From Methanobacteriota archaeon (GTDB lineage: Archaea > Halobacteriota > Methanosarcinia > Methanosarcinales > Methanosarcinaceae): 64,000 nucleotides of DNA. Shown here piece after piece: positions 16,745 through 25,814 of the stretch. The stretch is taken from contig JAEWQJ010000031.1 of NCBI GenBank assembly GCA_023399215.1, positions 67,383 through 131,382 of the forward strand, in the 5' to 3' direction. Numbering within the stretch: position 1 is the first letter of the stretch; each line of letters starts with the position of its first letter. A model generated the notes under the pieces. That model saw nothing but the letters and a program-made list of their open reading frames with translations, searched no databases and had not been told where the DNA came from. The position numbers and the translations under genes are program-made.

Positions 16745-18085
16745 TTACAAATACTCTTCCCAGTTAATATGCTTTGAACGCAGAGCCCTTTCCCAGTCGT
16801 TTGCAACATTTTCCAAAAAGTTCAGCATGCCTTCATATCCGAAATATGCCCTGTTCAAGTAATTCTGCCGGTTTGTCGGGTTGAAAACGTCAAACACAAA
16901 CTTTATCCCCAGTTCTTCAGCCAGATAATATTCCCACGAAGAGCCGAATACAGCATCTACACAGCTTTCCGTCAGCGATTGTTTTATCTGATATCCATCC
17001 GCCGAAAAGACAACCTTCGGGGAAATTCCCATATCATTAAGCTCATTTTCCAGCAACATCTGAGAGTCAGAAACAGGCGATCTGAACAGCAACAGTTCCG
17101 GAATCATTTCCAGCTCTTCAAATAACATTCTGGTCAGGCCTATTCCCATAGTCGCATCCGCAGAAACGGCTACTCTGCAGTTACGGTACCTGGGAATCAT
17201 CATCAGTCCCCTGCGTCTCAGCACGTCGATGGCCATATCTTCTCCATCTTTTATTATTGCCTCAACCTTTTCTTCGACGCCAAAATAATTTCCTACTGCA
17301 CGAAGCCATCTTGCAGTATTTTTAAGTCCGATTGGGAGTGGAATATCCGATAGTATAAGCGGTATACCATGTACTTCCTGCATTTTTAACCCAAACTTAT
17401 ACCCCGCATCGTGACTGAGAAGTATATTTGCCGATGCTAGCCCAGCATTATCCAGTTCTTCCAGAGATGTATCGTGAGGAAGTACAGCCTGAACTTTAAT
17501 TCCTATTTTTTCAAGGGTTTCACGTACCCATTCCAAATCTGCCCACCAGGTAGGGTTCAGGTTTGCCTGAGGTGCTATTAGGTTTACACTATCTGGAATT
17601 TTTTCGTTCTGTTTTTTTATAAAGGGAAATAATGCATTCAGTCCCAGTTCAATACCATCATAGAGGTTTCCTCTAAATCCTCCTGCCATCAAGGGAATAA
17701 GCTTCGCATTAATTTGCGGCTGGATATTTCTGCATAAGCCTTCAATATCCTCACCAATGATATCAGCTGCACAGGTACCAACTACGAATATCGCCCTGGT
17801 TTTAAATTTCGAATCGGCTTCTTCAATTAATTTTTTCAACTTGCTTGAAGCACCCATAACCACATCAGTTTCAAAAAGCCTGGTGCATGCAACTTTTCTT
17901 TTCGTAAAATCAATTTCATGGACGTCATAGGCTGCCGAAACCGTTGAAGAGCAGCCTTGCGGGGAATGTATGACAATACTAATGTCTTTTATGCCAGCCA
18001 GCACTCCGGTGGCACCTTCAAGAGCACATCCAACCATAGGGTCTTTGCTATGGTTGCAGTTATCGAATTTTAACTCATCATACAT
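16745..18085 (-). CDS. vnfN: V-nitrogenase cofactor scaffold subunit VnfN
   Basis: A NifN/NifK-like protein of about 446 residues that forms the alpha2-beta2 scaffold with VnfE on which the nitrogenase cofactor is finished. Visible family blocks are GCALEGATGVLAGI, the HSPQGCSSTVS loop, VVGTCAADIIGEDIEG and YFGYEGMLNFLEN near the C-terminus. It lies directly after vnfE with a 16-base overlap. The ATG used has GGGAGA seven bases upstream, and the frame also opens 27 codons earlier inside vnfE. Being between vnfE and the NifX-like gene supports the vnf assignment over nif. Confidence 0.85.
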   Translation of the reverse strand: MYDELKFDNCNHSKDPMVGCALEGATGVLAGIKDISIVIHSPQGCSSTVSAAYDVHEIDFTKRKVACTRLFETDVVMGASSKLKKLIEEADSKFKTRAIFVVGTCAADIIGEDIEGLCRNIQPQINAKLIPLMAGGFRGNLYDGIELGLNALFPFIKKQNEKIPDSVNLIAPQANLNPTWWADLEWVRETLEKIGIKVQAVLPHDTSLEELDNAGLASANILLSHDAGYKFGLKMQEVHGIPLILSDIPLPIGLKNTARWLRAVGNYFGVEEKVEAIIKDGEDMAIDVLRRRGLMMIPRYRNCRVAVSADATMGIGLTRMLFEELEMIPELLLFRSPVSDSQMLLENELNDMGISPKVVFSADGYQIKQSLTESCVDAVFGSSWEYYLAEELGIKFVFDVFNPTNRQNYLNRAYFGYEGMLNFLENVANDWERALRSKHINWEEYL

Positions 18086-19599
18086 TTGCCTCTCTCCCTT
18101 CCTGCATAAACCGTGCAATCCGGCAAATCCTGAGCCAGCTTCGGTGTAAGGGACTGGGCTGAACATAGTCCGGAGTCTTCAGGAAACACCATTTTTTTCG
18201 TTACCCAGCTGCGCGGTCTGAAAGAATACTCAAGAGCAGTGCAGATGCATTTAGCTACCTTTAAGGCTCCCCTATATCCAAATCTGGGGCGGTTCAATAT
18301 GGCATTTAAATCAACTACTGGAATATTCGGAAAGCTCATTGATGATCCAAAATACACGGTTGTCTTAGGATTCAGATCTCCCAGATATTCCATAAGCTCA
18401 TTTTCGGTCTGAACCATTGCCTCATATTTTCCAAAGGCAAGTGTACCTTTTGTAATCAGTATTTCCGGATCAAGCCCGGTCTCTAAGAGGTAATCAATAC
18501 TTGTTTCTCTTGCCTGTGTACTCCATGGATGAAAATTGTATATGACCGCACGCATATCGAAATCTCGTTCAAGCATATGAGCAATTGACAGAGACTTTAT
18601 CGCATCATGTCCTTCAACAATTGCCATTTTGCCTGCAAGGTATTTTTTTGCCTCTTCAAACTCGATGCGGATGGCTTCATATTCTCTTTTGATCAGTTCT
18701 TCAGCTTCATTTTCCAGATGTAAATGCTTTGCTGCTTCTCTAAGCCACCTCTCAGTTGCGCTTATACCATAAGGAAGAATAGTGGAATTCAACGGAGTAT
18801 CAAACTGGTCAAGCATCTCTCTTCCTATCGCATACCCCAGATCAAGGCAAAGGGTACAATTTACAGCCACACTGGGAGCCTGTTTTATTTCTTCCAGTGA
18901 ACAATTGCCTGCTATTACGGCATTTACACTTGCACCCATGCTTTCTATTAACCGCCTCAACTCTTTAACATCAGTTTCAATCTCCGTCCTCTCAGGACCC
19001 ATTTTGCCCCCTACGATGTTGACGGAGTTGGCAAGCTTTGATCTACTCTCCGGATCAGGCTTATCCATAAGCTGAACAATCTGCCTGAAAACCAGGTCAA
19101 ACCCACTCCTGTACTCTCCTGCAAAGCCTTCGCAGTGAATGGCCATGATTTCGGCGTTAATTTTGGGCTTGATTTTATTCACTATGGCGTCTACATAATC
19201 TCCAATTATTCCGGTGGCACAGCTTGTTGCTACGAAAATAACATCAGGCTTATACTTTTTGTCCACCTCAAGTATGGCGCCTTTCAGTTCCTTTTCGCCA
19301 CCGTATACAATGGCTTTTTCATCAATATTTGTAGTAATGATGGACTCGTATGGAGAACCACTATTTCTACAATTTGTTAGCTTGTAAGCCTGTTTTACTC
19401 CAAATGCGCAGCCACTGGGGCCATGAGCAATGACAACAGTATTTTTAATGCCACTCAGGATTTTCATTGCCGTCCAGAATTTACAGGGACGGGTATGGCT
19501 GCCCTGTAGTTTAGTTTCAATTTTCCCTTCTTTTGCTAATTGATAAAGCTCGCTTAAATGCCCAAAAAACACTACACTTTCGTTAGCAATGCCGGCCAT
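18070..19599 (-). CDS. vnfE: V-nitrogenase cofactor scaffold subunit VnfE
   Basis: A NifE/NifD-like protein of 509 residues with CKFWTAMKILSGIKNTVVIAHGPSGCAFG, FVATSCATGIIGDYVDAI and HCEGFAGEYRSGFD. These give the conserved cysteines for the scaffold's Fe-S cluster. It pairs with VnfN to mature the cofactor before transfer to VnfDGK. The ATG follows GAGGGG. An 89-base gap separates it from the ZIP gene upstream, so it may be read from the vnfH promoter or from a weaker internal one. No operator of the Mo-box type is visible in the gap. Confidence 0.87.
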   Translation of the reverse strand: MAGIANESVVFFGHLSELYQLAKEGKIETKLQGSHTRPCKFWTAMKILSGIKNTVVIAHGPSGCAFGVKQAYKLTNCRNSGSPYESIITTNIDEKAIVYGGEKELKGAILEVDKKYKPDVIFVATSCATGIIGDYVDAIVNKIKPKINAEIMAIHCEGFAGEYRSGFDLVFRQIVQLMDKPDPESRSKLANSVNIVGGKMGPERTEIETDVKELRRLIESMGASVNAVIAGNCSLEEIKQAPSVAVNCTLCLDLGYAIGREMLDQFDTPLNSTILPYGISATERWLREAAKHLHLENEAEELIKREYEAIRIEFEEAKKYLAGKMAIVEGHDAIKSLSIAHMLERDFDMRAVIYNFHPWSTQARETSIDYLLETGLDPEILITKGTLAFGKYEAMVQTENELMEYLGDLNPKTTVYFGSSMSFPNIPVVDLNAILNRPRFGYRGALKVAKCICTALEYSFRPRSWVTKKMVFPEDSGLCSAQSLTPKLAQDLPDCTVYAGRERGKCMMS

Positions 19600-19688
19600 A
19601 TTCCCCTCTATTTTCTAGTTTGTGAAATTGGTTTCAACCAAAAAATAAAAAATTTGTTAAAAAATTTGTTGATCGCGTTAGTATAACT

Positions 19689-20375
19689 TTATGCCATCAA
19701 ACAGGATATCCAGGCAATTACTGCTCCGAAAACCGCCACAGAGGATAGCGTAGTTATATTTAGATCGTGCTTTTTACTTAGTTTTCCTTTATCGATTTCA
19801 GTTACATAATATTTGGAAATGATAGTGATCAACAGGCTTCCTACAACATAAAGGATAACACCAGCACTAAGCGCCATAAGCGGTTTTGTAATGCTTTCAG
19901 AGATGGGTATAATTGCACCGACTGGAATTAACAGTGCGATCAAAGCTGCAATTGCAAACCTGGTTTTGTCTTCTAATTCATCTAGCAATGAAAAGGAGAC
20001 CATTCCTTCTGGCAGTTTGTGCAGAATTGCTCCGACTGCTAAAATCGGAGAAATCGGTCCAAACTCCGTGGTTATAATCACGCCTTCTGCAATGTTGTGA
20101 ATCGCTAATCCTAAAACGGCTGAATACTTTCCAACACTTTTAGTGTAGAATCCTGCCACAAACATTGCAATGAACCCAATCACAACCAACCAGTATCCTG
20201 CTGAGAAATCTTCAGTAGCATCCGGGATAATATCCAGAAGAACCACTGCAATGGCAAATCCAAGTCCAAGACAGGTCAACAACGTTCTTTTCACAGAATC
20301 TTCTGTTTTGAAATAAATTAAAGCTCCCAACAATTCCGCTATGACAAATGCTGCAACTACCAGATAATTCTCCAT
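19689..20375 (-). CDS. ZIP-family metal transporter inside vnf operon
   Basis: A membrane protein of about 228 residues with eight hydrophobic segments and the two ZIP signatures, AIHNIAEG and ILHKLPEG. These contribute the binuclear metal site in the transport path. ZIP proteins usually import Zn2+, Fe2+ or Mn2+ into the cytoplasm. It starts 18 bases after the vnfK stop, with AAAGGAGG seven bases before the ATG; an ATG directly at the vnfK stop lacks a site. Its place between vnfK and vnfE implies that it serves nitrogenase, most simply as an iron or other divalent-metal supplier. The substrate is inferred only. Confidence 0.85.
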   Translation of the reverse strand: MENYLVVAAFVIAELLGALIYFKTEDSVKRTLLTCLGLGFAIAVVLLDIIPDATEDFSAGYWLVVIGFIAMFVAGFYTKSVGKYSAVLGLAIHNIAEGVIITTEFGPISPILAVGAILHKLPEGMVSFSLLDELEDKTRFAIAALIALLIPVGAIIPISESITKPLMALSAGVILYVVGSLLITIISKYYVTEIDKGKLSKKHDLNITTLSSVAVFGAVIAWISCLMA

Positions 20376-20393
20376 TTTTTTGCCTCCTTTCAT

Positions 20394-21779
20394 TTACCAG
20401 ACATTGATTATCCATTCTCTGTCATGCTTACTTTCCATGGATGCAAAAATCGTATTGGCAATTGTTTCAGCTAACCATTCTGCTCCTTTGTATCCGATCA
20501 CTGGATATTTCCACAGCCCTGCTCTATCAAAAGTTGGGAAGCCAACCCTGACCATGGGGATATCATTGTCTATTGCAATGTATCGTCCTTTTGAATGTCC
20601 CAAAATTAAGTCAATGTCCATGGATTTGTTTTTGACACGGCTTTCCAGCTCCCATAAATCAGCGTTCCAGATCACTTTTATATCGCAATTTGCCTTTTCT
20701 TTAAGTGCTTCAAGCCTTGGGTCAATTTTATACAGTGTATTATCGTCACCCAAAAGTAAAAGCACAGGCTCAAGTTCACATTCCAGGCAAAACTGCGCAA
20801 GGCCGAGGACAAGGTCCGGATTCCCAAATATGGCTACTTTCTTATTCGCGAAAAACATATGAGCAAGGTCTACAATCGCATCTATTGCTTTTCCGCGTTC
20901 AACAATCAGTGATTCAGGTATAGGCTTGCCTGTAAGCTTGCTGATATTTCGAAGGAAGATATCAGTGTTGGTTATGCCTATAGGGGTTGGAGTTACAACT
21001 GAAGGCACGCCAAAGTTATTTTTTAAATATGTTGCAGCATTTGCTCCCTCATAACGGCTTAATGCAATTGACCCGAGAGCATTGGCAGAATCGGCTATTT
21101 CCTCAATGGTTGTATTTCCATATGCGAATGCCGATTTGTCAGGCATAATAGGAGCGTCAAAGGTCTCGGTGTCCAGAAGTATATTTCCGTCAACCTGCAT
21201 CTCAGATAATATATGCTTAATTTCAGAAACATCTCCCGGATTGACCCATCCAGTGAATATGTTCAGCTTTCCGGAAGGCTCATCTTTTTTTGCAAGAGCT
21301 TTTACAACTGCGCTAATTGCCGTATCGTAACCTGTCACCTGGCTCCCGCTGTAGCTTGGCGTATGCACAGCTATGAGCTTCACATCTCTGTCAGGATGTC
21401 TTTCTTTAATATCCTTGTTTACTTTCCGGATTATACCTTCAATGTCGTCTCCAATTGTTTCTGTAGAGCAAGTAGTTATTATAGGTATGATCCTCAGCTG
21501 AGGGTACCTCGCAACAAGTGCTTCAACCGCTTCTTCTACCCTTATTGAGCCCCCGAAAACGGCGGCGCTTTCATGCAAAGACGAAGACGCAATGTCAAAA
21601 TTTTCTTTGAAATGCTGAGCGAACAACAACCTGACAAACATGCTGCAACCCTGACCGCCATGTACAAGCGGAATGCAGTCCTTTATACCAATTCCCACAA
21701 ATTGGGCACCTGCAGGCTGACAGGTATACATTGGATTAATGATTCCTGTTCGCTCTTTCAACATCAGCTCACACGACAT
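20394..21779 (-). CDS. vnfK: V-nitrogenase VFe-protein beta subunit
   Basis: The 461-residue beta subunit carries half of the P-cluster. Cys20, Cys45 and Cys104 (MYTCQP, GGQGCS, ITTCSTETIGDD) are at the expected spacing. The protein is shorter at the N-terminus than Mo-type NifK, as is usual for alternative nitrogenases. It lies 19 bases downstream of vnfG and is probably translated from the same mRNA as vnfD and vnfG. The NIFTGWVNPGD and PTPIGITNTDIFLRNIS blocks are NifK-family features. Confidence 0.92.
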   Translation of the reverse strand: MSCELMLKERTGIINPMYTCQPAGAQFVGIGIKDCIPLVHGGQGCSMFVRLLFAQHFKENFDIASSSLHESAAVFGGSIRVEEAVEALVARYPQLRIIPIITTCSTETIGDDIEGIIRKVNKDIKERHPDRDVKLIAVHTPSYSGSQVTGYDTAISAVVKALAKKDEPSGKLNIFTGWVNPGDVSEIKHILSEMQVDGNILLDTETFDAPIMPDKSAFAYGNTTIEEIADSANALGSIALSRYEGANAATYLKNNFGVPSVVTPTPIGITNTDIFLRNISKLTGKPIPESLIVERGKAIDAIVDLAHMFFANKKVAIFGNPDLVLGLAQFCLECELEPVLLLLGDDNTLYKIDPRLEALKEKANCDIKVIWNADLWELESRVKNKSMDIDLILGHSKGRYIAIDNDIPMVRVGFPTFDRAGLWKYPVIGYKGAEWLAETIANTIFASMESKHDREWIINVW

Positions 21780-21798
21780 CTTTTTTACCGCCTTTTGT

Positions 21799-22137
21799 TT
21801 AGTAATTTGACAAGTTCAGTTCGCAGTTACGTGACTTTTTTACAGCAATATAGAGCAGTCTTTCTTTGACGCCTTCAATTAGTTCCAGTACTCCTGACCT
21901 GTCGAGTTCGGAGAGCCAGGGCATTTTTTTCTGAATCTCCGCAGCCAAAAATTTTGCATCGGAATAAAACGCTTTATCTGCCGGCGTTACAAGATTTATT
22001 TTACCTCCGTTCAGAATCTTGCTGGTCATTGTCATAATGCCTTCAATGTTTTCCTCCCGGTCCCAGCTTCTTGAAAAGAACTGCCATAAACACTGTTCCT
22101 GAATAAGGGCTGTCACTTCCTCGATTTTATCATTCAT
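21799..22137 (-). CDS. vnfG: V-nitrogenase delta subunit
   Basis: The 112-residue product matches the length of VnfG (about 113) better than AnfG (about 132). It contains the WQFFSRSWDREENI segment and a C-terminal helix ELIEGVKERLLYIAVKK. The delta subunit exists only in V- and Fe-only nitrogenases and stabilises or helps load the cofactor-containing component. The ATG overlaps the vnfD stop as ATGA, giving translational coupling. A longer frame extends into vnfD and is not needed. Confidence 0.92.
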   Translation of the reverse strand: MNDKIEEVTALIQEQCLWQFFSRSWDREENIEGIMTMTSKILNGGKINLVTPADKAFYSDAKFLAAEIQKKMPWLSELDRSGVLELIEGVKERLLYIAVKKSRNCELNLSNY

Positions 22138-23531
22138 AATTCCTGCACCACTCTTGGATCTTTTCCAGCTAAACTCCACATCGGAGAATTAATTCCGTTA
22201 TACATATCTCTCGCCATGTTTACTGCGCCTTCAAAGCCCATGTATGGACCGTTGTGATATGCATGTCCGTTAATGTATGGAATGTGCAGTTTTTTGACTA
22301 AGTCTCCTACTCTGGGCCCGGTAAAAATAATGTCAGCGTGGATATTATCGAGTACTTCGAAAAACTCAAGTTCATTTCCATCATCAATATAAATCGTCCC
22401 GACTCTTCCCCTGGCAATAACCTTCTCAAAGTCTTCCTGATGACCAAATTTAGAAGACATTGCAACGACTTCCATACCTAAATCGTCTTCAAGGGCCTTT
22501 GTCCAGTGCCATAGTCTTGGTCCACCAGTCCAGATACAGACCTTTTTTCCTTTGAGCCGTTCTTTATACCAGTTAAGTTTTTCTTCGTATTTTGCAACTT
22601 CTTCTGCAATTACTTCTTCAGCTTTGTCTTCCAGTCCAAAGAAAGCTCCGATCTTTCTCAGTGCTACCTTGATATAGTCAAAACCCCACGTATCTACGTC
22701 CATTCTTGGAATATCATATACTCTCTTAAGTTCATTGGCTATATATCCTGCAGAACGCGCACAGTTGACCACATTCAGCTTTGCCCTATGCATACAGCGT
22801 AGTTGATCATAGGTTACGTTTCCGGTAAAATGAGCAATGACCTGTATGCCCATTTTATCAAAATATTTTTGTAATACGTAAGTATCTCCCTGAATATTGT
22901 AGTCACCAATGACATTAATTGTGTATTCGCTTTTAATTTCAGGTTCAAGCGTTCCGATCTTATCTCTCATCCAGCCGATGTTTAACTCATGGTGCCCTTT
23001 TGACTGGCTGACACCAGCGAACCCTGGACATTCGACAACGAATATATCGACATCTCCAAGTTCTTCCTCAACCTCACGACATACTGCTTTGGGGTTGTCT
23101 CCGATCAATGCGGTTGTACAGGTCGTGTAGACAAACATTCGCTTAATTTCTGGAAATTCTTTGAAAGCTTCCTTGATCGCTTTTTTGAGCTGCTTCTCAG
23201 CTCCGAAAACAATATGTTTTTCTTTTGTGTCCGACGACCAAATATATTTTAATTGAAAGTTGTTATTATCACTGGGATACCTTTTTGTGTGCCAGGTATC
23301 ATAAGCACATCCTACCGGTCCATGTATCATCTGAATACAGTCTTTGATGACTCCGCCAATAACGAGTTTTGCTCCACAATAACTGCACCCTCTTTCAGAT
23401 AATGATCCTGGAATTGTTTCTATATTTGAGAGTGGGAGATATTGAGTTGTGTCTTCCCCTTCTTCTTTTATGTAAACATGGTTTTGGCGCTCCGGTATGC
23501 ATTCATCGCAACAGAATAGTTTCAACGGCAT
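22134..23531 (-). CDS. vnfD: V-nitrogenase VFe-protein alpha subunit
   Basis: The 465-residue catalytic subunit holds the FeV-cofactor. The numbering agrees with Azotobacter VnfD without gaps: P-cluster Cys49, Cys75 and Cys138, cofactor ligands Cys257 and His423, active-site Gln176 and His180, and the TGGPR loop at 335-339 that holds the carbonate-like ligand in VFe protein. The opening IPERQ and LSERGCSYCGAKLVIGG are VnfD-like rather than AnfD-like. It reduces N2 to ammonia with VnfH as electron donor. Twenty bases separate it from the nifI2 gene. Confidence 0.95.
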   Translation of the reverse strand: MPLKLFCCDECIPERQNHVYIKEEGEDTTQYLPLSNIETIPGSLSERGCSYCGAKLVIGGVIKDCIQMIHGPVGCAYDTWHTKRYPSDNNNFQLKYIWSSDTKEKHIVFGAEKQLKKAIKEAFKEFPEIKRMFVYTTCTTALIGDNPKAVCREVEEELGDVDIFVVECPGFAGVSQSKGHHELNIGWMRDKIGTLEPEIKSEYTINVIGDYNIQGDTYVLQKYFDKMGIQVIAHFTGNVTYDQLRCMHRAKLNVVNCARSAGYIANELKRVYDIPRMDVDTWGFDYIKVALRKIGAFFGLEDKAEEVIAEEVAKYEEKLNWYKERLKGKKVCIWTGGPRLWHWTKALEDDLGMEVVAMSSKFGHQEDFEKVIARGRVGTIYIDDGNELEFFEVLDNIHADIIFTGPRVGDLVKKLHIPYINGHAYHNGPYMGFEGAVNMARDMYNGINSPMWSLAGKDPRVVQEL

Positions 23532-23551
23532 TTTGCAGGCCTCGTATCTGT

Positions 23552-23923
23552 TTATTTTAAAGCTAGTTCTCCTTTTTCGCCAGTCCTGATCCGAATAACA
23601 TCGTCAATGGACTCGACAAAAATCCTTCCATCACCAATCTGGGCAGTTTGATTGACTTCCATAATGGTCTTAATCACATGATCCACTTCTTCATCATTTA
23701 CAATTATGCTCAGAAGTCTTTTGGGTATGTACTTCATACCTGTGCTGTACCTTTTCGCGAGCAGCTTTGGTTGTATGTAGAAGTTAAGTTCTCCTGAGAT
23801 CCCTCTTTGCTTACCCTTTCCCAATACCGGAATTGCCGTCATAGAAGGATAACCAATTTTATCCAGTGCGTCTTTTGTAGCCGACATCTTGTTGGGTCTA
23901 ATAATCGCAGTAACTTCTTTCAT
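23552..23923 (-). CDS. vnfI2: nitrogenase PII regulator NifI2-type
   Basis: A GlnB/PII-family protein of 123 residues, beginning MKEVTAIIRPNKMSATKDAL with a GKGKQRGI T-loop base and an enlarged T-loop, ending in the IGDGRIFVESIDDVIRIRTGE block. In archaea the NifI1/NifI2 pair sits between nifH and nifD. The two form a complex that switches nitrogenase off by direct binding when ammonium is present, relieved by 2-oxoglutarate and ATP. Its placement implies that the same fast control applies to this V-nitrogenase. Confidence 0.9.
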   Translation of the reverse strand: MKEVTAIIRPNKMSATKDALDKIGYPSMTAIPVLGKGKQRGISGELNFYIQPKLLAKRYSTGMKYIPKRLLSIIVNDEEVDHVIKTIMEVNQTAQIGDGRIFVESIDDVIRIRTGEKGELALK

Positions 23924-23970
23924 ATGAAAACCTCCCGGTTTTCAAAATTTTTTAGTTATTATATTATTCC

Positions 23971-24288
23971 TCATAACCCTTTTTCACCCGAGCTAATTGT
24001 GTATGCAGCTTCAACCGTGTTCACAAAGATTTTTCCATCCCCCATGTTGCCGGTGTATGCTTTTCCGGAAATTATTTTTATCACCTTGTCAACAGCCTCA
24101 TCTTCTACAGCCATCATGATCATTGTTTTTGCGAGCTCATCGTAGTGCACATCCCCAACAGTGATCCCTTTTTGTTTCCCTCTTCCGAAGACGTTTATTT
24201 TTGTAAGGGAGTAATAACCGGCTTCTGCGAGTCCGTCGGTTACTTCTTCAGTCCATTCAGGACGTAATATGGCACGGACCATCTTCAT
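23971..24288 (-). CDS. vnfI1: nitrogenase PII regulator NifI1-type
   Basis: The shorter PII paralogue (105 residues), with MKMVRAILRPEWTEEV, GRGKQKGITVGDVHYDELAKT in the T-loop region and NMGDGKIFVNTVEAAYTISSGE. It works as a heteromer with NifI2 in ammonium switch-off of nitrogenase in methanogens. It starts 17 bases after vnfH and is followed by a 47-base gap before the NifI2 gene. Confidence 0.9.
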   Translation of the reverse strand: MKMVRAILRPEWTEEVTDGLAEAGYYSLTKINVFGRGKQKGITVGDVHYDELAKTMIMMAVEDEAVDKVIKIISGKAYTGNMGDGKIFVNTVEAAYTISSGEKGL

Positions 24289-24305
24289 TTCTTATCTCTC
24301 CTAAA

Positions 24306-25133
24306 TTAATCCATAAGACCATATCTTTCAACCATTTTCTCTAGCTGATCCATACTTAATGGTTTAGGGATAACAAACATGTCATTTTCTAGGATTTTTT
24401 TGGCGAGTTCTTTGTATTCAAGTGCTTGATTGCATGTAGGGTCGTACTCCACTACAGTCTTTTTATTGAACTCTGCTTTTTGGACAATGTTGTCACGTGG
24501 TACAAAATATAACAGCTGCGTTCCCAGTGCAGAAGCAAATTCCTCCATCATTTCCAGTTCATTATCCACTCTACGACTGTTGCAAATAATTCCTCCCAAT
24601 CTCACCCCGCTTTGTTCGGCATACTTCAACAGGCCCTTACAGATGTTATTTGCTGCATAAGTCGCCATCATTTCTCCAGAAGCAACTATGTATACTTCCT
24701 GGGCTTTTCCTTCTCGAATAGGCATTGCAAAACCGCCGCAGACAACATCGCCCAATACATCAAAGTGAATAAAATCCAGATCCTCAGAATAGGCTCCCAT
24801 TTCTTCCATGAGATTAATTGCAGTGATAACTCCTCTACCGGCACAGCCAACACCGGGCTCTGGACCACCGGACTCAACGCATTTTATTCCGTCAAAACCG
24901 GTATTTATGACATTTTCAGCTGTCACAGCATCTTCGCCAAGCTCCCTTAGAGTATCCATTATTGTAGTTTGAGCTACCCCACCAAGTACCAAACGGGAAC
25001 AGTCTGCTTTGGGATCACATCCGTGAATAAAAATCTTTTTGCCATGATAATATGCCATAGCAGCTGCAGTATTTTGTTGCGTGGTGGACTTTCCGATTCC
25101 ACCTTTTCCATAGAAAGCAATTTTTCTTGTCAT
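24306..25133 (-). CDS. vnfH: V-nitrogenase iron protein (dinitrogenase reductase)
   Basis: A homodimeric ATP-dependent reductase of 275 residues. The P-loop GKGGIGKST is at residues 9-17. Cys97 and Cys132 hold the inter-subunit [4Fe-4S] cluster. Arg100, the residue ADP-ribosylated in some bacteria, is present. It is the first gene of the minus-strand run. A Mo-box-like palindrome lies about 245 bases upstream, next to a TATA-like element, which suggests expression only when molybdate is scarce. The vnf assignment rests on the linked vnfDGK, not on VnfH itself. Confidence 0.94.
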   Translation of the reverse strand: MTRKIAFYGKGGIGKSTTQQNTAAAMAYYHGKKIFIHGCDPKADCSRLVLGGVAQTTIMDTLRELGEDAVTAENVINTGFDGIKCVESGGPEPGVGCAGRGVITAINLMEEMGAYSEDLDFIHFDVLGDVVCGGFAMPIREGKAQEVYIVASGEMMATYAANNICKGLLKYAEQSGVRLGGIICNSRRVDNELEMMEEFASALGTQLLYFVPRDNIVQKAEFNKKTVVEYDPTCNQALEYKELAKKILENDMFVIPKPLSMDQLEKMVERYGLMD

Positions 25134-25377
25134 TTTACACTCCTTCGGTATTTACACAAACTTTGCCCAGAAACCCACTTGTTTCTTGGAACTTTGTATT
25201 CTGAACACCCAGTTGAATTTCTATGCAAAGTTACTGGACTTCTTATGTTGCCTGCTCAAATTTATACATTTTATATTATTTTTATGTGAATTATGTCTTT
25301 TTTACATAACACTCCTTTTTGTCAGTTTTCTTGTATTGTGTACTCCTTTCAAAACATTTTGAATTATTTTTATTATC

Positions 25378-25399
25378 GTTATGTTTAAGTAAACATAAC
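25378..25399. promoter_or_regulatory. Mo-box-like palindrome upstream of vnfH
   Basis: GTTATGT and ACATAAC flank eight bases, and the inner bases make the dyad perfect over ten-base arms with a two-base centre. It is nearly identical to the element before the permease operon. A TATA-like AAATAAAG lies just upstream on the minus strand. Confidence 0.75.
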
Positions 25400-25685
25400 A
25401 ATTCTTTATTTGGCGGAATACAGATTCTTACTTCCTACTCAATACTATATATAAATTTCCATTATCCTATTTTTTAATATGTAACTCTACAAACATACAC
25501 TTTGGGTAATTAGTTAGAACGTTGTTACTGTAAAAACGCCATCTATTGCCATTTATTCTTCACTGCCTAAATTAAAAGTTCCAACATATTGACAAAATTA
25601 GGGTTATACTTATGAATATCATGTACTGTTTTGTGACTGTTATCTTTGAGTCTGGAGAGTCACCTATAAAGATCAAAACCCCCGA

Positions 25686-25713
25686 ACCGTTATGTATATA
25701 TAGACACAACGGT
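25686..25713. promoter_or_regulatory. Mo-box-like palindrome, central site
   Basis: ACCGTTATGT and ACACAACGGT form ten-base arms with one mismatch around an eight-base AT-rich centre. Lying between the vnfH and radical SAM promoters, it could serve either, or allow looping between operators. Confidence 0.6.
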
Positions 25714-25814
25714 CAAACCATTAAACCATAAAGATACGGTATTTTGACAAAAAATCGGAGAACACTACAATGTTAAATCCTGGTACATACTATCTTGATA
25801 AAATATAATATATC

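Noticed and set aside
22134..23531. Alpha subunit considered as Fe-only nitrogenase AnfD
   Set aside because: N-terminal IPERQ...LSERGCSYCGAKLVIGG, length 465, the TGGPR loop and the short VnfG fit vanadium nitrogenase; AnfD is about 518 residues with a C-terminal extension.
25134..25800. NrpR operator (GGAA-N6-TTCC type) upstream of vnfH
   Set aside because: Looked for by eye on both strands and not found; a weaker variant cannot be excluded.
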